Below, piece after piece: positions 1-6,113 of a stretch of 8,062 nt of DNA. Source of the DNA: Lysobacterales bacterium (GTDB lineage: Bacteria; Pseudomonadota; Gammaproteobacteria; Xanthomonadales; SZUA-36); NCBI GenBank assembly GCA_029287515.1, contig JARFQZ010000141.1, positions 1-8,062 on the forward strand. Direction: 5' to 3'. Position numbers and translations under genes: made by a program. Within the stretch, counting starts at the first letter, position 1, and every line of letters begins with the position of its first letter. The notes beneath the pieces were generated by a model, which was not told the origin of the DNA, did not search any database, and was given only the letters and a program-made list of their open reading frames with translations.

Positions 1-38
1 CTTTTAACCTCATCGGTCGCAAGCTCAACTTTCTGCAT
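1..38 (-). CDS. 5' end of an unidentified gene after tsaC (possibly hemF)
   Basis: Only the first 12 codons are inside the window; they read MQKVELATDEVK and run off the left edge. I chose the ATG at 38-36 because a GGAAGGA ribosome-binding site lies 8 bases upstream, inside the last codons of tsaC. An alternative in-frame ATG at 47-45 would overlap the tsaC stop as ATGA, but it sits too close to that ribosome-binding site. Either way the gene is very likely translationally coupled to tsaC. In Pseudomonas- and Xanthomonas-type genomes hemF (oxygen-dependent coproporphyrinogen III oxidase) is often found just after tsaC, and a DxVKxYL-like N-terminus is typical of HemF. Twelve residues cannot establish this, so the identity is a guess from gene order; that a gene starts here is fairly secure. 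Confidence 0.5.
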   Translation of the reverse strand, partial: MQKVELATDEVK

Positions 39-43
39 CACTA

Positions 44-610
44 TCATCCTTCCCGCAGGACCCGGCCGCTGACCAGGTCACGGATTTCACTGGGTTTGTC
101 GCCACTGCCCAGATCGCCTTCCACGGTACCGCACAAAGCCGATCCGAAATAGGCTTCTACACTCCGGGCGTCAAGGGCGGGCTCCTGCCCTCCTGGATTG
201 GCGCTGGTAGAAACAATCGCGCCGCCAAATGCTTCGCACAGGGCTTTGCAGACCGGGTGGTCCGGAATACGTAATGCGATGGTCTGATGCTCCCCGGCCA
301 GCCAGGACGGTACGAGATCAGACTTTGGAACCAACCACGTTACCGGCCCCGGCCAGGCTGACAAGGCCCGGGCCTCCAGTTCTTCGCTCAGGGGCGCTAT
401 ATACGGCCCGAAGTGGTCGAATTCGTCCGCGATGAGAATCAACCCGGCCGATTCAGGTCTCTGTTTCAGGGCTAACACCCGCCGGACCGCGCTCTCGTTG
501 AGTGGATCGCAGCCCAGGCCGTAAACTGCTTCGGTCGGGTAAGCAATCACTTTTCCCAGCTGCAGGCACTGCGCTGCCTGCCCGGTGGTCAATAGGGAGG
601 AACTGGACAC
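44..610 (-). CDS. tsaC: L-threonylcarbamoyladenylate synthase TsaC (YrdC/Sua5 family)
   Basis: This cytosolic enzyme makes threonylcarbamoyl-AMP from threonine, bicarbonate and ATP. That is the first step of t6A37 modification in ANN-decoding tRNAs; TsaB/TsaD/TsaE then transfer the group. The 188-aa product is a single YrdC domain, the short TsaC form without the Sua5 C-terminal extension. Visible family motifs are KVIAYPTEAVYGLGCD (residues 20-35), the K49/R51 pair in LALKQRP, the nucleotide-binding STSAN (134-138) and PSEIRDL (173-179). The start is GTG at 610-608, six bases after the topA stop. The ribosome-binding site is weak (GGCGG about 10 bases upstream, within the end of topA), so translational coupling to topA is likely. 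I see no ATG near the N-terminus that would fit better. E. coli also carries tsaC close to dprA/smg, which supports the call. Confidence 0.95.
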   Translation of the reverse strand: MSSSSLLTTGQAAQCLQLGKVIAYPTEAVYGLGCDPLNESAVRRVLALKQRPESAGLILIADEFDHFGPYIAPLSEELEARALSAWPGPVTWLVPKSDLVPSWLAGEHQTIALRIPDHPVCKALCEAFGGAIVSTSANPGGQEPALDARSVEAYFGSALCGTVEGDLGSGDKPSEIRDLVSGRVLREG

Positions 611-616
611 CGCACT

Positions 617-3004
617 TTAACCGCCGGTGGTCGACGCCTGGGCCTTAGCGGCCGCCTTCTTGCGGGAAGATTTCTTCTTGCCAGCCTTTTTCTTTGCCGC
701 TTTCTTCCTGCCTGCTTTCTTTTTAGCCGTTTTCTTCTTGGCTGCTTTTTTGCGGCCGCGCTTGTCCGGTGCAGCTTCGATCAACGCCTGGCACTCTTCC
801 AGCGTCATTGACTCGGGTTCACGGTCTTTGGGCATGCGTGCGTTTTTCTTGCCGTCGGTAATAAACGGGCCCCAGCGGCCTTTCAAAATCTGTATGTCCG
901 TGTCATCGAAGGTCTTCAGGATGCGATCGAGGTCAGCTTGTTTCTTGGCTGCCACCAGTTCGAGCGCTTGCGACAGCTCAACGGTATGCGGATCTGCATC
1001 CTTGAGTGATACGAATTTGCTCCCGTATCGAATGTATGGACCGAAGCGGCCAATGCCCACTGAAACTTCCTCGCCTTCCGGAGTAAAGCCCAGGTCACGG
1101 GGTAACTTGAACAACTCTAGCGCTTCTTCCAGCGTAATGTTCTCGAGCCGTTGCCCCGGTCTCAAGCCGGCAAATTTGGGCTTCTCTTCGTCCTCCACGC
1201 TGCCAATCTGCGCGTGCGGCCCAAACCGGCCGAGGCGCACTGATACTTCTTTTCCGCTTGCAGGGTCTGTCCCGAGCACGCGGGTCAGTTTTGCTTCCTG
1301 CCTGCTGACAGACTCTTCCTTGTCCCTGATCCGCTCGATGAATGGCTTCCAGAACTGCATGAGTGGAGGAATCCAGTGCATCTCACCACGCGAAATTTCA
1401 TCCAGCGTGTCTTCCATCCGCGCCGTGAATTCATAGTCCACGTAGGGTTCAAAGTGGTTTTCCAGGAAACGGGCCACTACCCTGCCCGTGTCGGTAGGGA
1501 TGAACCTGCGCCGATCCAGGTCCACGTATTTCCTGCGCACCAGCGTCTGGATGATGCTGGCGTATGTCGATGGCCGGCCTATGCCGTAATCTTCCAGCGC
1601 CTTGACCAGGCTGGCTTCTGAAAAACGCGGCGGCGGCTCGGTGAAATGCTGCTCGGCGCGAATTTCCACAAGGCGAACGATATCGCCTTCGTTCATGTCG
1701 GGGAGGCTGGATTCCTTTTCTTCCTTTCCTTTTGGCAGTGAGACCTCATACGCCCGCAGGAACCCCGGGAACGCGATGACTGAGCCGTTTGCCCGGAAGG
1801 TCGCATCAGAATCACAATCGAATTCGACGGCCACCGTGTCGACCAGTGCCGGGACCATTTGCGAGGCCATGGCGCGACGATAGATCAACTCGTAGAGCCG
1901 GAACTGGTCCTCGGTGAGCTTTGATTTAATGGCCGACGGGGACATTTGCGCCGAGGTAGGACGAATGGCTTCATGCGCCTCCTGGGCATTCTTCGACTTG
2001 GTCTTGTAGAAATTCGGTTTTTCCGGCACGTATTCCTTGCCGTATTCACTCTGAATCTGTCCCCTGAGGTCTGCCAGCGCATCATTGGAAAGATGAACCG
2101 AGTCCGTCCTCATATACGTAATATGCCCTGCCTCGTAGAGGTTCTGTGCTGTGCGCATGGTCCGCTGGGCGGAAAAACGCAGCTTCCTTGATGCATCCTG
2201 CTGCAAAGTGGAAGTAATGAACGGCGGCGAAGGGCGACGCTTGCGTTGTTTCCGCGTAACGCGGTTGACCTGTAACTTTCCGTCAGCGGCCCTCAACAGG
2301 CGATCGCGAACCCGGTGGGCGTGTTCCGTATCGGAAATATCGAACTGTTTCAGGCGATCGTTTTCAATGCGCACCAACCGGGATTGAAAGTCCTGGTCGT
2401 CATGCGACATATCCGCCTCGATGGTCCAGTATTCCTGGGGCTCGAAGGCCTCGATTTCACGTTCACGTTCAACGATCATCCGTAGCGCTGGACTCTGGAC
2501 TCGCCCTGCGGAAAGGCCGGTCTTGATTTTCTTCCACAGCAAGGGGGACAGATTGAAACCGACCAGGTGATCCAGCGCCCGCCGGGCCTGCTGGGCATTG
2601 ACCAGGTCCATGGAAAGATCACGCGGGTTGTCCACGGCTTCCTGGATTGCTTTCTTGGTAATCTCCGAAAACTCGACACGATAAAAAGGTTTCTTCTCCG
2701 CCAGGCCTTGCTCTCTCAAAATTTCATAGATATGCCACGAAATGGCCTCGCCCTCGCGGTCAAGGTCAGTGGCGAGGTACACGGTGTCGGCTTTTTTTGC
2801 CGCCCTGACGATGGCCCTGACGTGTTTTTCACTGTCCTCGTTCAACTCATACGTCATGGCAAAGTCGTTGTCAGGGTCGACCGCTCCATCTTTCGAAGGC
2901 AAATCCCGAACGTGGCCATAGGAAGCCAGTACCATGAAGTCCTTCCCCAGGTAACGGTTGATGGTTGCCGCTTTGGCCGGCGATTCTACGATGAGAAGAT
3001 TGAT
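617..3004 (-). CDS. topA: DNA topoisomerase I (type IA), probable ATC start
   Basis: This enzyme relaxes negatively supercoiled DNA by passing a strand through a transient 5'-phosphotyrosyl break. The start used here, ATC at 3004-3002, gives 795 aa. TOPRIM begins at once with LLIVESPAKA (catalytic Glu7), followed by DLDRE (Asp80, Asp82, Glu84). The active-site tyrosine is Tyr297 in HITYMRTDS, and HEAIRPT follows. The C-terminus has three topoisomerase repeats with GRFGP/GRWGP cores near residues 592, 652 and 709, and no Cys4 zinc ribbons (only two Cys after the active site). A tail of about 49 residues from 747 is very rich in Lys/Ala, as in Xanthomonas-type and actinobacterial enzymes, and probably binds DNA. 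The first ATG (2935) would give 772 aa and delete the TOPRIM glutamate, so it cannot be the real start. No ATG, GTG or TTG exists between it and an in-frame TGA at 3025-3023. ATC lies 7 bases after GAGGA, and the codons after it match family N-termini such as MNLLIVE. Function is certain; the start is inferred. Confidence 0.96.
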   Translation of the reverse strand: MNLLIVESPAKAATINRYLGKDFMVLASYGHVRDLPSKDGAVDPDNDFAMTYELNEDSEKHVRAIVRAAKKADTVYLATDLDREGEAISWHIYEILREQGLAEKKPFYRVEFSEITKKAIQEAVDNPRDLSMDLVNAQQARRALDHLVGFNLSPLLWKKIKTGLSAGRVQSPALRMIVEREREIEAFEPQEYWTIEADMSHDDQDFQSRLVRIENDRLKQFDISDTEHAHRVRDRLLRAADGKLQVNRVTRKQRKRRPSPPFITSTLQQDASRKLRFSAQRTMRTAQNLYEAGHITYMRTDSVHLSNDALADLRGQIQSEYGKEYVPEKPNFYKTKSKNAQEAHEAIRPTSAQMSPSAIKSKLTEDQFRLYELIYRRAMASQMVPALVDTVAVEFDCDSDATFRANGSVIAFPGFLRAYEVSLPKGKEEKESSLPDMNEGDIVRLVEIRAEQHFTEPPPRFSEASLVKALEDYGIGRPSTYASIIQTLVRRKYVDLDRRRFIPTDTGRVVARFLENHFEPYVDYEFTARMEDTLDEISRGEMHWIPPLMQFWKPFIERIRDKEESVSRQEAKLTRVLGTDPASGKEVSVRLGRFGPHAQIGSVEDEEKPKFAGLRPGQRLENITLEEALELFKLPRDLGFTPEGEEVSVGIGRFGPYIRYGSKFVSLKDADPHTVELSQALELVAAKKQADLDRILKTFDDTDIQILKGRWGPFITDGKKNARMPKDREPESMTLEECQALIEAAPDKRGRKKAAKKKTAKKKAGRKKAAKKKAGKKKSSRKKAAAKAQASTTGG

Positions 3005-3114
3005 TGCGCGATCCTCACGAATTCAAAATTAAAGCCACCCTCTGCGATTATTCATCGCTATTTTCAAGAGGGAATGCTTGCCCAGGCAGCCCGATCCGCT
3101 TGCTGCCCTTTTTA
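3005..3114 (-). other. smg-topA intergenic leader
   Basis: This 110-base gap is the longest inside the minus-strand operon. On the minus strand it holds an ATG (3055-3053) that opens the eight-codon frame MNNRRGWL and ends at TAA (3031-3029). That mini-ORF is in the topA frame, and a second in-frame stop, TGA, follows at 3025-3023. It also contains a 6-bp inverted repeat, GGCAGC at 3085-3090 with GCTGCC at 3102-3107. I could not find a convincing -35/-10 pair for a topA-specific promoter. Confidence 0.45.
3012..3016 (-). promoter_or_regulatory. Shine-Dalgarno of topA (GAGGA)
   Basis: GAGGA lies seven bases before the ATC at 3004-3002. This is ideal spacing and decides the topA start. The only other near-cognate codon upstream in the open frame is ATT at 3022-3020, which has no purine-rich sequence at a useful distance. 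Confidence 0.6.
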
Positions 3115-3591
3115 TTAATGGCGGTAGTCTTGCTCCGTGTCAAACATCAGGTCTTCCATCCAGGCAAAGTTGGCTTCCTGGCCCGGCTGGTTGAACAACA
3201 CCATCAGAACAACCCATTTGACGTCTTCCAGCAGGATTTCATCGCTCTCCAGGGCCATCAGTCGATCCAGCACCAATTCCCTTCGCTGGGCATCGAGAAT
3301 GCCCGAGTTGGACAGGAAAAGCAGAAAATCCCTGCAGGCTGTATCCAGGCGATTGATCTCGGAATCCACAAAGACGCGAATGGGCTCGTCCGTGTGCATT
3401 TTGAAATCCGGCTGGTAACGTTGCTCGGCAAGACCGTCGAGCCACTTGAAAGCCTTGTCGATCTCCGCGTTACTGAAACCGGCTTCGTGCAGATTTTCTT
3501 CCATTGAGGCCCGATCAGGTTGTTCTTCGGGCTCGTCGTAGAAATAATTTTCGAACAAGTACATCAGCACGTCGAGCACGTTCTCTTTCAT
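3115..3591 (-). CDS. smg: Smg family protein (DUF494)
   Basis: This 158-aa acidic cytosolic protein is nearly the same length as E. coli Smg (157 aa). It is recognised by the N-terminal MKENVLDVLMYLFENYF, the central FLLFLSNSGILD segment, and the C-terminal VKWVVLMVLFNQPGQE followed by MEDLMFD. The molecular function of Smg is not established. Its conserved place next to dprA suggests a link to DNA or translation housekeeping, but nothing firmer. The ATG start at 3591-3589 has a good ribosome-binding site (GAGGT, 6 bases upstream) in the ten-base gap after the dprA stop, so it is clearly co-transcribed with dprA. No signal peptide, membrane segment or metal motif is visible. Identity is confident; role is unknown. 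Confidence 0.94.
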   Translation of the reverse strand: MKENVLDVLMYLFENYFYDEPEEQPDRASMEENLHEAGFSNAEIDKAFKWLDGLAEQRYQPDFKMHTDEPIRVFVDSEINRLDTACRDFLLFLSNSGILDAQRRELVLDRLMALESDEILLEDVKWVVLMVLFNQPGQEANFAWMEDLMFDTEQDYRH

Positions 3592-3601
3592 TGTTGACCT
3601 C

Positions 3602-4783
3602 TTATTGTTTTATACGGCTGTAGGCACTCCCCGTATGTGCCTCAACCTTTCCTCTCAGCTCTAACATCAGCAGCATGGCTGACACGGCCCTCGCCGTCAA
3701 TCCACTTTGCTCAATTATCGTGTCTATGGGTTTCGGATCATAACCCAGACACCCCCAGAGCACCCGGTAGTCCGGGTCCCCGTCCAATTGGGGGTCATGT
3801 TCTTCAGAATCAAGCGAACTGACACCCTTACCAGGTGGTTTGATTCCGATCTCACCTTTAAGTTCTCCTGCCAGCTGGCCTGCCATGGGCGCCAGTTCCT
3901 GCAGGATTTCTTCCACCGTCTCTACCAGCTTGGCCCCATCCCTGATCAGGCGGTGGCAACCCTTGGCCATGGGATTGTGGATGGAACCGGGCAATGCGAA
4001 CACGTCGCGACCCTGGTTGCCCGCAAGCCTTGCGGTTATCAGCGTGCCGCTTCTGAGACCTGCCTCGACAACCAGCACACCGAGGCTGAGTCCCGATATG
4101 ATCCTGTTGCGTGAAGGAAAATGAGAGCGCTTCGCCCCAACACCCAATGGCAATTCGGAAACAAGCGTGCCGTTCTCCCTGATCCTGAGAGCCAGGGGTT
4201 TACTGCTCGCAGGATAGATACGATCCAATCCGGTGCCCATTACCGCCACCGTTTGCCTGCCTTCATCCAGTGCTGCCTCATGGGCAACCGAATCAATACC
4301 CGCGGCCAGGCCGCTGGTAATGGTCATTCCGTGTTTACTGAGTTCGGCGGCAAAGTCCCGGGCATTGTCCCTGCCGCCTGCGGTTGGGTTCCGGCTGCCA
4401 ATCACAGCCAGTTGGGGCTGCCAGAGTATATCCGGATCCCCGTCTACAAAAAGCGCTGCCGGCGGAGAGGGGATATCACGCAACAGGGGGGGAAACCGTT
4501 CATCGTCCCAGGTCACGAGGTGATGGGCGGCATGGGAAAGCCACTCGAGGTCACTGGCAAGTCTGGCTTCATCCGGCTTTTGCAAAGCCCGGATCGTGTC
4601 TTCTTCGAGGCCGGCCTTGCTCAATTGGGCCCGGCTGGCCGAAACCAGCGCTTCAGCGCTACCGAAGTGCTCCAGCAGGCTTACAAAGTGCGAACCCCCC
4701 AGGCGGGGGGCTCTTATCGCGATTAACCAGTTTCTGTATTTCGTGATGGCAAACCTCCTGTCTGCAGGCAAAGCCCACGACAC
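3602..4783 (-). CDS. dprA: DNA-processing protein DprA (Smf)
   Basis: DprA binds incoming single-stranded DNA during natural transformation, protects it and loads RecA. The 393-aa product (GTG start at 4783) has a helical HhH/SAM-like N-terminal region (about 20-60). The Rossmann-like DprA core spans about 115-290 and carries GSRNPTAGG (129-137), SGLAAGIDSVAH (157-168), GTGLDRIYP (183-191), FPSRNRIISG (222-231) and the SGTLITARLAGNQGRDVFALPG stretch. A charged linker (about 300-337) leads to a winged-helix C-terminal domain (338-390), as in Neisseria and Helicobacter-type DprA. The start is uncertain. GTG at 4783 has only weak AGG elements upstream. A perfect AGGAGG at 4759-4754 sits 6 bases before ATC (4747-4745), which would give a 381-aa protein beginning at TKYRNWL, nearer the usual family N-terminus. 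The gene lies 15 bases after tsaP and 10 before smg. Association with a pilus-secretin gene fits a DNA-uptake role, but dprA is also kept by non-competent bacteria. Confidence 0.95.
   Translation of the reverse strand: MSWALPADRRFAITKYRNWLIAIRAPRLGGSHFVSLLEHFGSAEALVSASRAQLSKAGLEEDTIRALQKPDEARLASDLEWLSHAAHHLVTWDDERFPPLLRDIPSPPAALFVDGDPDILWQPQLAVIGSRNPTAGGRDNARDFAAELSKHGMTITSGLAAGIDSVAHEAALDEGRQTVAVMGTGLDRIYPASSKPLALRIRENGTLVSELPLGVGAKRSHFPSRNRIISGLSLGVLVVEAGLRSGTLITARLAGNQGRDVFALPGSIHNPMAKGCHRLIRDGAKLVETVEEILQELAPMAGQLAGELKGEIGIKPPGKGVSSLDSEEHDPQLDGDPDYRVLWGCLGYDPKPIDTIIEQSGLTARAVSAMLLMLELRGKVEAHTGSAYSRIKQ
4754..4759 (-). promoter_or_regulatory. Perfect Shine-Dalgarno AGGAGG inside the dprA 5' region
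   Basis: AGGAGG is the full anti-SD complement and is followed after TTTGCC (6 bases) by ATC at 4747-4745, in the dprA frame. It lies 8 codons inside the longer GTG-started reading frame. Its strength and spacing suggest that it, rather than the weak site before GTG 4783, drives dprA initiation. Confidence 0.5.
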
Positions 4784-4798
4784 ACAGCCTGCCTGAAA

Positions 4799-5974
4799 TT
4801 ACATTCGCTCGTCTGGATGCCTCAGCACATCAAACTCGATGACCACCCGGGAGCCACTCATGACCATCCCGTAGCTGATGTCATCGAACGTCCTGAACAC
4901 CATGACCAGGCCGTCGAATGCTTCCGGCAGCCGAACTTTGGCTTCCTTGGAAAAACTGCCCTCACGAAATCCGGTCCGATCCTTGACGATCTGCCCGGTT
5001 CTGAATGCAGAAAAAACGTTACCGGGCTGTATGCCCTGGTTGGTGCCTCCGTTGATCGAAACGATCTGGTACAGGCCAACACCACTCCTTTGACCGGATG
5101 TGGCGAGAACCCTGAGACCCTCGGGCACTTCGTCCATGGCGCTGGGGTAGAAAACACTTTCATAACCCATGTCGCTAACGGGAAGTATAAAGTCTCCCGG
5201 GCGGACTTCTGTACGATCCCGGATGATATCCACGACGGAAACGTCCCCGCTTTGAGTTACGCGGACCCGGCTGACTTCATACATTTCGTAGCCCAGCGGA
5301 TTCTTCGGCCGGCGGTCCCAGGGGTCTACCTGGTTATAGATATGCTGATCCCGGTTCCAGACATTGGGCACCACGCGCCAGCCGTCCTGTGGCAGCACAC
5401 GCCGGATTTCCGGTGGACTCCCGATCATGTCGTAAATATTCATCAGGCGCGCCACGACATACTCTTCGCCGACTTCGGCGTCCAGGCCTCGAACATAGGC
5501 ATAGTCGCTGTAAGTCGCCGTTCTGCGTTCATCCTCATTCGCTACCACGTAGGGCAGACCTTCGAATTCACTCGGGGAAAGAACCCGTAAGTCACGAACG
5601 AAAGGCGCTATCGACTCAAACGGAACCGCGCTGATCGCGTCATCGCGGTCAACAACCCGTATCGACGGAGATAATTTGACGGTGTTAGCGCCGTTGCGGT
5701 TGAGTCTCAGTTGGGGGACACCATCAACGTACACCAGCGAAACTACATCGCCGGGGTAAATCAGGTGGGGGTTTTCAATTTGCGGGTTAGCATGCCAAAT
5801 CGCAGGCCATTGCCATGGTTTGTCCAGGAATCTTCCGGATATGTCCCACAGCGTATCGCCTTTGACCACCACGTATTCATCCGGGTGGTCCGAGCGCACG
5901 GCTACGTCCTGCGCCATGGCAACTCCAATCAGCATAATCGCCGCAATAGTGAGGTGTATGAGTGCTCTGATCAC
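4799..5974 (-). CDS. tsaP: LysM-domain secretin-associated protein TsaP-like
   Basis: This is a 391-aa exported protein. The N-terminus is a clear signal peptide: a basic start, then a hydrophobic stretch (about 5-18) ending in the AMA signal-peptidase I site, with cleavage predicted after residue 21. There is no lipobox cysteine. A LysM peptidoglycan-binding domain follows at about 34-80 (VVVKGDTLWDISGRFL to LIYPGDVV), with the extended PWQWPAIW/NPQIENPH form seen in the TsaP/FimV-like group. The remaining 300 residues are a beta-rich region without other motifs I recognise. TsaP (Pseudomonas PA0020 and the Neisseria homologue) anchors the type IV pilus secretin PilQ to the cell wall. PA0020 sits in the same arrangement, divergent from def and upstream of dprA. 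The GTG start at 5974-5972 has GAGG seven bases upstream. Function as TsaP is inferred from domain layout and position. Confidence 0.87.
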   Translation of the reverse strand: MIRALIHLTIAAIMLIGVAMAQDVAVRSDHPDEYVVVKGDTLWDISGRFLDKPWQWPAIWHANPQIENPHLIYPGDVVSLVYVDGVPQLRLNRNGANTVKLSPSIRVVDRDDAISAVPFESIAPFVRDLRVLSPSEFEGLPYVVANEDERRTATYSDYAYVRGLDAEVGEEYVVARLMNIYDMIGSPPEIRRVLPQDGWRVVPNVWNRDQHIYNQVDPWDRRPKNPLGYEMYEVSRVRVTQSGDVSVVDIIRDRTEVRPGDFILPVSDMGYESVFYPSAMDEVPEGLRVLATSGQRSGVGLYQIVSINGGTNQGIQPGNVFSAFRTGQIVKDRTGFREGSFSKEAKVRLPEAFDGLVMVFRTFDDISYGMVMSGSRVVIEFDVLRHPDERM

Positions 5975-6113
5975 GTTCCTTCCTCTTTAGTAGGCATCCA
6001 GCCATCTGTCAGATGCGGTCAGTTTTTACTCTGGCGAACGGGGCCCGCCATTGGCTATCATAATAAATACCGGAGCAAAGTTCATCTAAATTATTTTTTT
6101 AGCGTGTAAACAT
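5975..6113. other. Divergent tsaP/def intergenic region
   Basis: This 139-base region must contain the promoters of both operons. It is A+T-rich at 6056-6115, unlike its surroundings. Possible -10-like hexamers are CATAAT on the plus strand (6059-6064) and TATGAT on the minus strand (6062-6057), but neither has a good -35 at 16-18 bases; the best for TATGAT is a weak ATGAAC at 17. A 13-base palindrome lies at 6003-6015. No terminator or small gene is visible. Confidence 0.4.
6003..6015. repeat. Perfect 6-1-6 palindrome CATCTGTCAGATG
   Basis: The arms CATCTG and CAGATG are perfect inverted repeats around a single T at 6009. The palindrome is 29 bases upstream of the tsaP GTG and 99 bases upstream of def, so it would lie in the tsaP 5' leader or close to its promoter. 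The size and symmetry resemble a dimeric regulator site, but I know of no regulator for this sequence and it could be chance. Confidence 0.35.

Noticed and set aside
627..1436. Plus-strand 269-codon open frame with Phe/Ala-rich start
   Set aside because: It is the antisense of the topA Lys/Ala-rich tail and C-terminal repeats; the apparent hydrophobic segments are the reverse complement of AAG/AAA codons. It has no family resemblance.
2933..2935. ATG 2935 as the topA start
   Set aside because: It would delete the TOPRIM VESPAKA motif with the catalytic glutamate, while the upstream in-frame codons encode exactly that motif.
2567..3118. Plus-strand 183-codon open frame covering the topA start
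   Set aside because: It is antisense to the conserved TOPRIM region, with no recognisable motif and no ribosome-binding site.
4817..5590. Plus-strand 257-codon open frame
   Set aside because: It is a shadow of tsaP, whose signal peptide, LysM domain and synteny are clear on the minus strand.
5975..6113. Sigma70 promoters for def and tsaP
   Set aside because: Several -10-like hexamers exist in the A+T-rich patch, but none has a good -35 at the right distance, so I did not list a specific promoter.
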